Counted from the stretch's first letter, positions 15,580 through 24,749 are shown. The stretch is DNA of 32,771 nt from CAZPMO01 sp964587515 (GCA_964587515.1 CAZPMO010000034.1:1-32771); one strand, 5' to 3'. Notes: generated by a model not told the origin, from the letters alone. Numbers and translations: made by a program.

Positions 15580-16467
15580 ATGGAAGTGGGATTCATCGGA
15601 CTCGGCAGCATGGGGGGCGCGCTGGTGCGCCGTCTGCTGCTGTCACGCGGATTACGCGTGTTCGATCTGCGCGAAGACGTCGTGGCCGACTGCGTCGCGG
15701 GCGGCGCCAGCGCGGCCGGCAGCCCGGCCGAACTGGCCTCGAGCTGCGACGTGGTGCTGACCTGCCTGCCGACCTCGAACGAGGTGCGCACCGTGATTTT
15801 CGGCGATGAGGGGCTGGTCGACGGGCTGGCGGGCGACAGCGTGGTGGTCGACATGACCACCGGCGATCCCGGTGAGACGCGCGCCATGGCCGCTGATCTC
15901 GCGGAGCGCGGCATCCATATGATCGACGCGCCGGTCAGCGGCGGGCCCATGGGCGCCGACGCGGGCACCATCGCCATCATGGTCGGCGGCGACGACGCAT
16001 TGTTCGAACGCTGCTGCCCCATCTTCGAGGACATCAGCCCGAACGTGTTCCATGCCGGCGGCGTCGGCGCGGGCCATACCATGAAGCTGGTCAACAACAT
16101 GACCTCGGCCGGCAACCGCGCCGTGGCCATGGAAGCCATCACGCTGGCCGCCCGCAACGGTCTCGACCCCCGCGTCGCGGCGGAAATCATGCAGAAGGGC
16201 TCGGGCCGCAGCTTCATGACCGAAGTGGTGTTTCCCAACTTCATCCTCGCGGACAAGCTGGATCAGGGCTTTACGCTCGGGCTGATGCACAAGGACGTCT
16301 CGCTCGCCACCAAGATGGGCAACGACAGCGACACGCCGCTGATGCTGGGCAATATCGTACGCGGGATATTAAAGACCGCCATCGACGAGATGGGCGCCGA
16401 CGCCGATCTCAACATGCTGATCCGGATGTACGAAAAAGCCGCCGACGTGAAGGTGACGAAAAGCTGA
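15580..16467 (+). CDS. NAD(P)-dependent beta-hydroxyacid dehydrogenase (3-hydroxyisobutyrate dehydrogenase-like)
   Basis: A 295-residue enzyme. N-terminal Rossmann motif GLGSMGG (7-13) with Asp29 (VFDLRE) at the end of beta 2, favouring NAD. The family segment DAPVSGGPMGADAGT is at 117-130 and the catalytic lysine is Lys169 in GAGHTMKLVNNM, with Asn173. It oxidises a beta-hydroxy acid to the semialdehyde or keto acid; known members act on 3-hydroxyisobutyrate, tartronate semialdehyde or L-threonate. Start ATG 15580 has AGGGAGA eight bases upstream. It follows the LLM gene, and may be the second enzyme of the same short pathway. Confidence 0.92.
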   Translation: MEVGFIGLGSMGGALVRRLLLSRGLRVFDLREDVVADCVAGGASAAGSPAELASSCDVVLTCLPTSNEVRTVIFGDEGLVDGLAGDSVVVDMTTGDPGETRAMAADLAERGIHMIDAPVSGGPMGADAGTIAIMVGGDDALFERCCPIFEDISPNVFHAGGVGAGHTMKLVNNMTSAGNRAVAMEAITLAARNGLDPRVAAEIMQKGSGRSFMTEVVFPNFILADKLDQGFTLGLMHKDVSLATKMGNDSDTPLMLGNIVRGILKTAIDEMGADADLNMLIRMYEKAADVKVTKS

Positions 16468-16484
16468 TACCACCGGTCGATATC

Positions 16485-16591
16485 TTGTAGGGGCGGGTCT
16501 CTGACCCGCCCGCGGCTGCTATCAAGCACTGATGGTTATCGATTCGCGTGATCCGACCGTTAGCGGGCGGGTTTGAAACCCGCCCCTACAA
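16485..16591. repeat. Composite palindromic repeat between convergent genes
   Basis: The arm 16485-16513 (TTGTAGGGGCGGGTCTCTGA then CCCGCCCGC) is an imperfect inverted copy of 16563-16591; they differ only in the central bases. Each arm is also a hairpin (GGCGGGT / ACCCGCC). The GTAGGGGCGGGTTTGAAACC type is a common dispersed bacterial repeat. It sits between the 3' ends of the dehydrogenase and the ADP-forming synthetase and could also end transcription from both sides. Confidence 0.8.
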
Positions 16592-16609
16592 ATATGGAAA
16601 CGTCCGGGT

Positions 16610-18688
16610 TCATGCCATCACCACCAGCCCATCGACGGCGACGACGCCGGCGCCCGCCTTGCGCACGATCAATGGGTTGATCTCGGCTTCCGCGACCGGG
16701 TTTCCGTCAAGCCGCGCGAGGTCGGACAGGGCGGCGACGGCGTCGGCCAGCGCGGCGCAATCGCCCTCCGGCAGCCCACGATACCCGCGCAGCGGCGCAA
16801 GCCCCGCGACCTCGTCGATCATCTCGCGCGCGGTCGCCGCGTCGACCGGCGCCATGCGGATCGCCACATCGCGGTGAATCTCGGCCATCACCCCGCCGAC
16901 GCCGACCATCACCACCGGCCCGGTCTCCTCATTGTCGCGATAACCGACCAATATCTCGGCCAAGCCGGTTTCCATGCGCTGAACCAGGATGCCGTCGAGT
17001 TTCGCCTCCGGATGGGCGGCGCCGACATTCGCGAGGATACGCGCGCACGCCGCATCGAGCGCGGCGGCGTCGGCGATATCAAGCTCGACACCGCCGGCCT
17101 CGGTCTTATGGGCGATGTCGGCCGAGAGGATCTTCGCGGCCACCGGATAGGTGATACCCGCCCCCTCGCCCGGCCCGTCGATACGGCGCACCTCGGCTTG
17201 CGGAACGCCAAGCGCCGCGAATATTTCGCGCGCCGCCAATTCGTCGAGCACCGGTCCCGCCGCACGGCCAAGCGCCGCCTCGACCGCTGCGAGATCGCGC
17301 GTCGGAGCGGGCGTCGCGGCGGGCGGCTTGCCGTCGAGACAGGCGCGGAGCGCGTCGGCGCAGGCTTCCGGCGTGCGAAAGGCGGCAATCCCGGCGGCGC
17401 CCAGAAGTTCCAGCGACCGGTCGGCCTGCGGCACCAGGAAGGCGGCGAGCGGCTTGGCCGCAATGCGCCCGGCATCGAGGATGGGCTCGACCGCGACCTC
17501 GGGGTGGAACTGCGCCGAAGAGCCCACCACCGCGACCACCGCGTCGCATTCTGGCGCGGCCATCAGTTCTTCCAGCGCCGCGCCGTAAATATCCTTGCGG
17601 GCGCCGGCCATGGTGACGTCGATCACCGGCGCGTCACCCACATGGATGCCGAGCGGTTCGAGGCGCGCGACCAGGCGTTCCGGCGCGGAGATGGTCTCCA
17701 CCCCCATCGCGCCGAGGCGGTCGACAACCAGGGCCGCGCCGCCGCCGGTGGTGGTCAGCACGGCGACCCGCTTGCCGCCTTCCGACCTGGTCGCCATGGC
17801 CAGCGGCGGCAGCTCCAGCAGGGTTTCCAGCATGTCGACCCGCAGGATACCGTGGTGGCGGAAGAACGCGCCGGCCGCCGCGTCGGAGCCGACGATGGCG
17901 CCGGAATGGGAGACCGCCAGCGCGCGCCCGGCGTCGGAGCGGCCGAGCTTATAGACGATCACCGGCTTGCCGGCCGCATATGCGCGCCGCGCCGCGGCCG
18001 CCAGCGCGTCCGGGTCGCGGATGGTTTCCAGGAACAGCAGGATCGCGTTTGTTTTCGGATCATCGACAAGCATGTCGGTGATCTCGCCGACCGACAGATC
18101 GGCCTCGTTGCCGATCGAGACCAGCCGCGAGAAGCCCATGCCGCGCGCCTGACCGCGCGAGATCAGGGTGCCCAGCACGGTGCCCGACTGGGAGACCACG
18201 CCGAGACCGCCCTTGTTGAGTTCGGGCGCTTCCAGCGCCGCGTTGACGGTGATCGCGGCGGCGCGCGTGTCGATCACCCCCATGGAGTTGGGCCCGATGA
18301 TCCGCATGCCGGCGTCGCGCGCGGCCGCGACGATCTCCTGCTGGCGGCGCAACCCTTCCGCGCCGGCATCGGCGAAACCGTCGGAATAGACGCTGGCGAC
18401 GCGCACGCCGGCGCGCGCGCAATCGTCGATCACGGCCGGCACCGCGCCCCCGGGCACCATGATCAGCGCGTGATCGATGGGACCTGGCGCGGAAGCCACA
18501 TCCGGGTAGGCTTTTTCGCCCAATACTTCGTTCCGCGCGGGATTGATCGGCACGATGCGGCCCGCATAGCCGTGCTTGACCAGGAAACGCTGCGGTCGGG
18601 CGGTGTTCTTCACGGGATCGCCGGACGCGCCCACCAGCGCGACCGCGCGCGGCCGGAACAGGGCGTCGGCGAGGCCGGGTTCCGCCAC
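16610..18688 (-). CDS. ADP-forming acyl-CoA synthetase (acetate-CoA ligase type, fused alpha-beta)
   Basis: A 692-residue single-chain NDP-forming acyl-CoA ligase. Order: CoA-binding domain (ALVGASGDP at about 18-25), a Succ_CoA_lig-like middle with the phospho-histidine His261 in VSHSGAIVGSD, and an ATP-grasp domain from about residue 480 (VAAKILSADIAHKTEAGGV and GVMAEIHRDVAIRMAP). It interconverts an acyl-CoA plus ADP and phosphate with the free acid plus CoA and ATP, so it can conserve energy or activate an acid. The start is GTG at 18688, four bases after the stop of the acyl-CoA dehydrogenase gene upstream on this strand. It is the last gene of the four-gene operon. The acyl group is unknown. 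Confidence 0.92.
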   Translation of the reverse strand: MAEPGLADALFRPRAVALVGASGDPVKNTARPQRFLVKHGYAGRIVPINPARNEVLGEKAYPDVASAPGPIDHALIMVPGGAVPAVIDDCARAGVRVASVYSDGFADAGAEGLRRQQEIVAAARDAGMRIIGPNSMGVIDTRAAAITVNAALEAPELNKGGLGVVSQSGTVLGTLISRGQARGMGFSRLVSIGNEADLSVGEITDMLVDDPKTNAILLFLETIRDPDALAAAARRAYAAGKPVIVYKLGRSDAGRALAVSHSGAIVGSDAAAGAFFRHHGILRVDMLETLLELPPLAMATRSEGGKRVAVLTTTGGGAALVVDRLGAMGVETISAPERLVARLEPLGIHVGDAPVIDVTMAGARKDIYGAALEELMAAPECDAVVAVVGSSAQFHPEVAVEPILDAGRIAAKPLAAFLVPQADRSLELLGAAGIAAFRTPEACADALRACLDGKPPAATPAPTRDLAAVEAALGRAAGPVLDELAAREIFAALGVPQAEVRRIDGPGEGAGITYPVAAKILSADIAHKTEAGGVELDIADAAALDAACARILANVGAAHPEAKLDGILVQRMETGLAEILVGYRDNEETGPVVMVGVGGVMAEIHRDVAIRMAPVDAATAREMIDEVAGLAPLRGYRGLPEGDCAALADAVAALSDLARLDGNPVAEAEINPLIVRKAGAGVVAVDGLVVMA

Positions 18689-18692
18689 TTGC

Positions 18693-19850
18693 CTAGCTCG
18701 TCCTGGGCGGGCGCTGGGAGAAGCGGCGCTCGAAGATGGTCTCGGCGATGCGGTTCTTCATCATTTCCGGCGAGCCGCCGGCGATCATCCAGCCGCGCGT
18801 GCGCCGGAAGCAATATTCGACCAGGCAGTCCTGGCTGTAGCCGGCGCCGCCCATGATCTGCATCGCCTCGCTGGCGGTCTCGAATCCGACCCGGTTGCAG
18901 AACGCCTTGGCGATGGAGGTTTCCTCGGCCGAGGGGAACCCCTTGTCGGCGTTGCAGGCGGCGCGGTAGAGCAGAAGTTGCGCCGCGTCCAGGTTCATTT
19001 TCATGTCGGCGAATTTCCATTGCAGCCCCTGGAATTCCGCCAGCGGGCGGCCGAACTGTTCGCGGGTCATGGCGTGATCGCGGGCGATTTCGTAGGCGTG
19101 GCGACCCAGCGCCAGCGCGCGAGAGGTGTTGCCGATGCGCTCCACATTGAAACCCGCGATCTGTTTGCGGAAACCGCCCTCGCCCAGCAGCACGTTTTCC
19201 GGACCCACATAAACGTCCTCGAAGTAAAGCTGCACCCATTCCTCGCCCGACAGGAACCGCGTCGGCTGGCCGGTGGTGAAACCATCCGAACCCTTTTCGA
19301 TCAGCACCGAACCGATGCCGTCGACGCCGGGCCCATAGCGGATATAGGCCAGAAGTACGTCGGCGTGACGGCCATGGGTGGTGAAGACCTTGGAGCCGTT
19401 GACGCGGAACCCGTCGCCGTCGGGCGCGGCGCTGGTCTTGAGATCGGTCACCGCCGAGCCCGCCTCGGGTTCGGTCATCGCCACCGCGATCAGCTTTTCG
19501 CCGGCCAGCATGGGCCGTAACAGGCGTTCCTTCTGCTCGTCGTTGCCATATTCGGCGAGCACCCGGATGGGCCCGAAATTGCCGGCCTGGATCACGTCGG
19601 CGCTGCGCGGGCAGACCGACGCCACCGCCTCGATGGCGAGCACCGCGTCCATCAGCGTGCCGCCCTGGCCGCCGTCCGCTTCCGCCATGGTGATGCCGAG
19701 CAATCCCTGATCGGCCATCAGCTTCGCCACATCCCAGGGATAAGCGTCGCTATGGGCGCGTTCCAGCGCGCCGTCGGCGAGGTGACGCCCGGCGAAAGCG
19801 CGCACCGCGTCGCTGAAGAGAAGCTGCTCCTCGGTCAGGCTGAAATCCAT
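18693..19850 (-). CDS. Acyl-CoA dehydrogenase family flavoprotein
   Basis: A 385-residue FAD enzyme of the acyl-CoA dehydrogenase fold: MDFSLTEEQLLFSDAVRAFA start, AMTEPEAGSAVTDLKTSA and VNGSKVFTTHGRHADVLLAY flavin and substrate segments, MTREQFGRPLAEFQ, and C-terminal MGGAGYSQDCLVEYCFRRTR. At the site where short and medium-chain enzymes carry the catalytic Glu (YEG) it reads IAGGSPEMMKN (about 356-366), as in many members that use a base elsewhere. The ATG at 19850 follows the TGA of the upstream PrpD gene with one base between (TGACATG), so translation is coupled. It should introduce an alpha-beta double bond into a CoA thioester; which one is open. Confidence 0.92.
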   Translation of the reverse strand: MDFSLTEEQLLFSDAVRAFAGRHLADGALERAHSDAYPWDVAKLMADQGLLGITMAEADGGQGGTLMDAVLAIEAVASVCPRSADVIQAGNFGPIRVLAEYGNDEQKERLLRPMLAGEKLIAVAMTEPEAGSAVTDLKTSAAPDGDGFRVNGSKVFTTHGRHADVLLAYIRYGPGVDGIGSVLIEKGSDGFTTGQPTRFLSGEEWVQLYFEDVYVGPENVLLGEGGFRKQIAGFNVERIGNTSRALALGRHAYEIARDHAMTREQFGRPLAEFQGLQWKFADMKMNLDAAQLLLYRAACNADKGFPSAEETSIAKAFCNRVGFETASEAMQIMGGAGYSQDCLVEYCFRRTRGWMIAGGSPEMMKNRIAETIFERRFSQRPPRTS

Positions 19851-19851
19851 G

Positions 19852-21219
19852 TCAGGCGGTCGCCGCCGCGCGGGCGCTTGTGCCGATCGGCAGGTCGTGG
19901 ATCGAGGGCAGCGTCTCCAGCGCCCAGGCCGCGTCCAGCAGGTCGCGCGCCGGCGCATCGCCCATTACCGGCGCGGCAAGCTCGATATATTTATCGGAGA
20001 TCTGCGCGTCGGTGAACGGCGCGTCGGGATCGCCGATGCGGGTCGGCTGATAATGCTCCAGCACACGCCCGTCATTGGTCTCGATGAAGACGCGGGCGGC
20101 GCGCCGGTGCGGGAAGCCCGCGTCGATCTCCTCGTCGAGATAGACGTCGACCTTGGGCGCGACGGCGGAAACATCGGCGTCGCGAAGCCGATCGTGGGTG
20201 AACGCATCGAGCCGCGCGTTGCCGTACTTGATGCCGTTGGCCACCAGATAGGGCACGGAGAAGCGCCCTTCGACCGGCGTCTCGTGGCTCTTGCCGGCGC
20301 AGATATCGACCGTCGCCGAATAGCCGCCGACCCGGACATGCTTGATGTCGGCGAGCGTCAGCCCGTGTTCGTCCCGGAGCGCGATCGCGCCGTCGATGGC
20401 CGAGAAGGTGTGGCCGCAACAGCCGTGGTTCTTGGTGGTCATGCGGGTGATGTTGTAGGTCTCGCCCAGCCCGTCGGTGACCTTCGACCAGTCGCAGCCT
20501 TCGCTCATGGCCGCGCCGTAGCCGACCTCGCCTTCCAGGATATCGAGCGCGCCGGTGATGCCGTTGCGCGCCGATTGCGCCGCCAGCAGGCCGGAATCGG
20601 CGGCGTGCGCGCCGTGCATGGGCTTCGCGAGATTGTCGGAGCGGAAGGTCTGTTGCAGCCCGGCGGCCATGGTGCCGGCGATGCCGAGCGCGTTGGCGAT
20701 CTGGTCGCGGTCGAGGCGGAAGGCGGTCGCGGCGGCGGCGGCGGCGGCGAACGAGCCGTTGGTGGCGGTATTGTGCCAGAATCTGTAATGGGCGCGCCCC
20801 ATCACCACCGCGATGCGGGTGCCGATTTCATAGCCGACGATCACCGCGCGCAGAAAGTCCTCGCCCGAGAGATTCTCGTTCTCGGCGGTGGCCAGCGCGG
20901 TCGAGACCGTGGGCGTACCGGCGTGGAACAGCGCGTCGCGGAAGATGTCGTCGAATTCGACCGTGTGCGAGGCGGCGGCGTTGATGATCGCCGCGGTCCG
21001 CATGGTCGCCGGCTGGCCGGACGGGAACAGCCGCGCCTTGCCGCGCCCGATATCCTCGGCCAGCGCCGCGCACATGCCGGTCGCAGGCTGCAGGACCGCG
21101 CCCGGCGCGGTGGTGGCGAACCAGTCGATCACCGCCCGCTTGGCCCAATGAATGGCCTCGTCGGGCAGCTTGTGGTCGCGCTCGGCGACGGCGTAATCGG
21201 CGATGTCGTGAATCAGCAT
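19852..21219 (-). CDS. MmgE/PrpD family protein (2-methylcitrate dehydratase-like)
   Basis: A 455-residue member of the MmgE/PrpD fold (an all-helical domain followed by a small alpha-beta domain). Recognisable segments: DWFATTAPGA, INAAASHTVEFDDIFRDALFHAGTPTVS (family active-site region with HTVEFDD), ATNGSFAAAAAAATAFRLD, NHGCCGHTFSAIDGA and GKSHETPVEGRFSVPYLVA. PrpD dehydrates 2-methylcitrate, but the family also covers decarboxylases and epimerases, and no prpB or prpC lies here, so a methylcitrate role is unlikely. It lies four bases after the Fe-S oxidoreductase stop and one base before the acyl-CoA dehydrogenase. A dehydration or decarboxylation step in the same pathway is a reasonable inference. 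Confidence 0.9.
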   Translation of the reverse strand: MLIHDIADYAVAERDHKLPDEAIHWAKRAVIDWFATTAPGAVLQPATGMCAALAEDIGRGKARLFPSGQPATMRTAAIINAAASHTVEFDDIFRDALFHAGTPTVSTALATAENENLSGEDFLRAVIVGYEIGTRIAVVMGRAHYRFWHNTATNGSFAAAAAAATAFRLDRDQIANALGIAGTMAAGLQQTFRSDNLAKPMHGAHAADSGLLAAQSARNGITGALDILEGEVGYGAAMSEGCDWSKVTDGLGETYNITRMTTKNHGCCGHTFSAIDGAIALRDEHGLTLADIKHVRVGGYSATVDICAGKSHETPVEGRFSVPYLVANGIKYGNARLDAFTHDRLRDADVSAVAPKVDVYLDEEIDAGFPHRRAARVFIETNDGRVLEHYQPTRIGDPDAPFTDAQISDKYIELAAPVMGDAPARDLLDAAWALETLPSIHDLPIGTSARAAATA

Positions 21220-21223
21220 GGCG

Positions 21224-24157
21224 TTATCCTTCTGTCTTGCCGTGGGTGAGCGCGGCCTCCATCAGGCGCGCGAAATGCATGGGCCGGCGTCGCGCGCCGT
21301 CCGTGATCTGCTGGCGGCAGCTTGTGCCGTTGGCGATGATGGCTGTGTCGTCGTCGGTGGCGCGCACCGCCGGCAGCACGTCGAGCTCGGCGATCGCCAT
21401 GGAGACGTCGTAATGCTCGGCCTCATAGCCGAACCCGCCGGCCATGCCGCAGCACCCGGTTGCGGCGATCTCGACCTCGAGGTCCGGCACCAGCCGCAGC
21501 GCCTCGCCCAGCGCGGCGGTCGCGGCGAAGGCCTTCTCGTGACAATGGCCGTGGACCAGCGCCTTCTTCCAGGAAACCGGGCCGAGCGGCAGATCGAGCC
21601 GGTCGGCCTTGGCCTCGGCGGCGAGAAATTCGTGCAACAGCATCGCGCGCCCGGCCAGCGCCTCGGCCGCGTCGCCCATCGACATGGCGCGGTATTCGTC
21701 GCGGAGCGTCAGCAGGCACGACGGCTCCAGCCCGATCACCTTCACGCCGCGCTCAACGAAGGGACGCAGCGTCTCGATCACGCGCCGCGCCTCGGCCCTG
21801 GCCACGTCCACGTCGCCCACCGAAAGATGGGTGCGCCCGCAGCACAGCCTGCGCCCGCCATCGGCCGGTGGCGGCACGTGCACGCGATAACCCGCCGCAT
21901 CGAGCACACGGCGCGCGGCGCGCGCGTTCTCGGGCTCGAACCAGCAATTGAAGGTATCGGCGAACAGCACCACCTCGCCGGCGCGGCCGGACCCGGTGGC
22001 GCCCGTCTCGCGGAAGGCGTCACCGCGCCAGCGCGGCAGACGCCGCCGGGCGCTGAGCCCGAAGACGGTCTCGGAGATCGCTGCGAGCCCCGGCACGCGG
22101 TCGCGGAGATTGAGAATTGCGCCGAGGCGCGCCGCCCATGGGGCGTAGCGGGGCAGACCCGCGATCAGCCGGTCGCGGCGGCTGGGGGCGCGCGATTTGC
22201 GGCGCTGGTAGAGCGCCTCGATCTTCATGCGCGCCATATCGACGCCGGTCGGGCATTCGCGTTTGCAGCCCTTGCAGCCGATGCAGAGATCCATGGTCTC
22301 GGCGAACGCGTCGGAAGCCAGCGCGTCGGCGCCGAGTTGGCCCGACAGCGCGAGGCGCAGCGTATTGGCGCGGCCCCGCGTGACGTGGCGTTCCTCGCCG
22401 GTGGCGCGGAAAGACGGGCACATCACGCTGGCGTCGCGCTTGCGGCACTCGCCGTTGTTGTTGCACATCTCCGCCGCGCCGGCGAAGCCGCCCCAGGCGT
22501 CCCAGTCGAACGCGGTCTCGAAGGCGGGCGCGGCGTAATCCGGCTTGAAGCGGAACAGCGCGCGATCGTCCATGCGCGGCGCATCGACGATCTTGCCGGG
22601 GTTGAACAACCCGTCGGGATCGAAGGCGTGCTTCACGTCGGCGAAGGCGCGCGCGATGCGGGCGCCAAACATGGGTTCGTGGAACTCCGAACGCGACAGC
22701 CCGTCGCCATGTTCGCCGGAATGGGAGCCCTTGTATTCGCGCACCATGGCGAAGGCTTCCTCGGCGATGACGCGCATCCGGGTCACGTCGCCCTGGTCCT
22801 TCATGTTCAGGACCGGGCGCACATGCAGGCAACCGACCGAGGCATGGGCGTACCAGGTGCCATGGACGCCGTGGCGGTCGAACACTTCGGTCAGGCGCGA
22901 CGTGTAATCGGCGAGGTCTTCCAGCGGCACCGCGCAATCCTCGATGAAGGACACCGGTTTGCCGTCGCCCTTCATGGACATCATGATGTTGAGCCCGGCC
23001 TTGCGCACTTCGACGATATCGCGCTGGAAAGCGGGATCGACCGCCTCCAGCACCGCGCCCGGATGCCGGTGATCCGCCATCACCTGGTCGAGACGCTTGA
23101 GCGATGCGGCGAGCGCCGCCGAATCCTCGCCGGAGAACTCGACCATCAGCACCGCATCGGGGTCGCCGCGCGTGAAGCGCGCGACGATGTCGCGATAGAC
23201 CGGAATATCGCGCGCCAGCCCCAGCATGGTGCGATCCATCAGCTCGACCGCCGTCGGTTTCAGCTCGACCAGATGGCGGCTCATCTCCATGGCGTCGCGA
23301 AAGCGCGCGAAATGGCAGATACCGAGCACCCGGTGCGGCAGGACCGGCTGCACGTCGAGCTCCAAGCCGGTAAAGAAGCCCAGTGTGCCCTCCGAACCAA
23401 CCAGCAGCTTCGCCATGTTGTGGCCGTCCGGCCCGATGGTGTTGATGTTGTAGCCGCCGACGCGGCGCAGCAGGTTCGGAATCCGGTTGGCGATCTCGTC
23501 GGCCTCGCGCCCGGCCAAGGCGCGCATCTCGGCCACCAGCGACTGATATCTCCGGTCGCCCTCAATCGCGCCGGCGTCGGCGGGGGTGTCGGCGAAACGC
23601 ATCGCCGCGCCGTCGGCCAGGATCGCGTCGATGGCGTGAACGTTGTCGACCATGATGCCGTAGCGCAGCGAGCGCGCCCCGGCGGAATTGTTGGCCGCCA
23701 TGCCGCCCAGCGTGCATTGCGCGCTGGTCGAGGGATCGACCGGGAAGAACACGCCGTACGGCCGCAGCCACGCGTTCAGCCGGTCGAGCACCAGCCCGGG
23801 CTCGACGGTGACGCGCCTCAAATCCCCATCATAGGAAACCACCTTGTGGAGATGGCGCGAGGTATCGACCACCAGCGCCTCGCCCACGGTCTGGCCGCAC
23901 TGGGACGTGCCGCCGCCGCGCGGCAGCACCGGCACGCCGTGTTCGCGCGCGATCGCGATCGCGGCCGCGATGTCCGCGGCGGTCTTGGGCACCACCACGC
24001 CGATCGGCTCGATCTGGTAAATGGAGGCGTCGGTGGAATAACGGCCGCGGCTGAAGGCGTCGAACAGCACCTCGCCCTCGAGCTCGCGCGCCAGCCGCGC
24101 CGCCAGCGCGCCGTCGCCGATGCGGGATGAGGTCCTTATCGTCGCGTCACCATCCAT
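21224..24157 (-). CDS. FAD-binding and Fe-S-binding oxidoreductase (YdiJ/D-2-hydroxyacid dehydrogenase type)
   Basis: A 977-residue fusion. FAD_binding_4 domain about 50-190 (LPRGGGTSQCGQ, GLVLDRLNAWL, LGGMAANNSAGARSLRYG), FAD-oxidase C-terminal domain to about 530, an Fe-S motif CNNNGECRKRDASVMCPS near 564, a second CIGCKGCKRECPTG near 624, then two cysteine-rich CCG segments (RLCCGRTHLS near 770; ATGCCGMAGGFGYEAEHY near 900, ending NGTSC). This is the layout of YdiJ, a D-2-hydroxyglutarate dehydrogenase in E. coli, and of related D-lactate or glycolate-type enzymes. It oxidises a D-2-hydroxyacid and passes electrons to the respiratory chain. The start at 24157 is chosen by homology; the open frame reaches 24271 but that part is not family-like. 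First gene of the operon; no clear promoter seen upstream. Confidence 0.92.
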   Translation of the reverse strand: MDGDATIRTSSRIGDGALAARLARELEGEVLFDAFSRGRYSTDASIYQIEPIGVVVPKTAADIAAAIAIAREHGVPVLPRGGGTSQCGQTVGEALVVDTSRHLHKVVSYDGDLRRVTVEPGLVLDRLNAWLRPYGVFFPVDPSTSAQCTLGGMAANNSAGARSLRYGIMVDNVHAIDAILADGAAMRFADTPADAGAIEGDRRYQSLVAEMRALAGREADEIANRIPNLLRRVGGYNINTIGPDGHNMAKLLVGSEGTLGFFTGLELDVQPVLPHRVLGICHFARFRDAMEMSRHLVELKPTAVELMDRTMLGLARDIPVYRDIVARFTRGDPDAVLMVEFSGEDSAALAASLKRLDQVMADHRHPGAVLEAVDPAFQRDIVEVRKAGLNIMMSMKGDGKPVSFIEDCAVPLEDLADYTSRLTEVFDRHGVHGTWYAHASVGCLHVRPVLNMKDQGDVTRMRVIAEEAFAMVREYKGSHSGEHGDGLSRSEFHEPMFGARIARAFADVKHAFDPDGLFNPGKIVDAPRMDDRALFRFKPDYAAPAFETAFDWDAWGGFAGAAEMCNNNGECRKRDASVMCPSFRATGEERHVTRGRANTLRLALSGQLGADALASDAFAETMDLCIGCKGCKRECPTGVDMARMKIEALYQRRKSRAPSRRDRLIAGLPRYAPWAARLGAILNLRDRVPGLAAISETVFGLSARRRLPRWRGDAFRETGATGSGRAGEVVLFADTFNCWFEPENARAARRVLDAAGYRVHVPPPADGGRRLCCGRTHLSVGDVDVARAEARRVIETLRPFVERGVKVIGLEPSCLLTLRDEYRAMSMGDAAEALAGRAMLLHEFLAAEAKADRLDLPLGPVSWKKALVHGHCHEKAFAATAALGEALRLVPDLEVEIAATGCCGMAGGFGYEAEHYDVSMAIAELDVLPAVRATDDDTAIIANGTSCRQQITDGARRRPMHFARLMEAALTHGKTEG

Positions 24158-24334
24158 GATGGCGCGATCATCGACCCCACGGGCATGCCGGTCAAGAAGT
24201 GGGGCCGGGGCAGTGACCCTGTTCGAAAGACGGGAAAGCGGTCGAGATCGACTGGGATTCGAACTGCCCATTTATCCGAGGCCGGTCATTCGGCCACGTA
24301 ACGACCATGATCGAAACCCAATCATTCGGAACAA

Positions 24335-24697
24335 CTACTTTTTGGCCCTCACCCGACTGGTACTGGAATTATTCGCGGCCATGGATGCGTATCGCGGGGT
24401 GTTGGTTTGTCGACCCAGGTCCGATTTCTCCGCCGGGCGGTGGGAAGTCCGGTGCAATCGGATATTTCGGTGCAAGAGCGCGGCGACGAACAGGCTCAGA
24501 ACAATAATCAATGCTACCGCGTCACCGCCCCACCAGGAAAATTCCCTCGCCCGCCACATCACAGGGCCCGCCAGGTAGACGACAACGATGTGAAAGGAAA
24601 ATACCTGGATCGAGTGTTGGCCTAGAAATGCGAAGGGTCGCCAGACGAAAAGTCTCGGAAAGCGCTGGCTTAAACAAAAGATGAGGTAGGCTATCGA
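24335..24697 (-). pseudogene. OpgC-like membrane acyltransferase, C-terminal remnant
   Basis: About 120 codons with an intact stop but no 5' half. The segment WRPFAFLGQHSIQVFSFHIVVVYLAGPV is characteristic of the last membrane helices of OpgC (osmoregulated periplasmic glucan succinyltransferase). Two hydrophobic segments (SIQVFSFHIVVVYLAGPV; DAVALIIVLSLFVAALL) are visible, against about ten in a full protein near 380 residues. Upstream the sequence changes abruptly into a different gene start (24687-24749). The stretch 24158-24334, between this remnant and the Fe-S oxidoreductase start, has no gene. Confidence 0.6.
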
Positions 24698-24749
24698 GTT
24701 CCCCGTCCTTGACGTTGACTTCGAGCAGCCAGTACACGTTGTCACTCAT
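24687..24749 (-). pseudogene. 5' end of a putative antibiotic-biosynthesis-monooxygenase (ABM) gene, truncated
   Basis: Twenty-one codons beginning MSDNVYWLLEVNVKDGELDS, preceded at nine bases by a full AAGGAGG ribosome-binding site (24758-24764, minus strand). The peptide resembles the opening strand of ABM-type monooxygenases (small dimeric ferredoxin-like enzymes of about 100 residues). After this point the frame continues for about 54 codons without family resemblance, while the adjacent frame becomes an OpgC tail. It looks like a deletion joint, leaving a live start signal on a dead gene. The ABM call is tentative because it rests on about 20 residues. Confidence 0.45.

Noticed and set aside
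24220..24310. Possible tRNA on the minus strand, from a TTCGAATCCC-like T-loop and a nearby GGCC hairpin.
   Set aside because: The bases flanking the loop (GGCAG and CCCAG) do not form a T-stem, and no acceptor or anticodon arm can be drawn.
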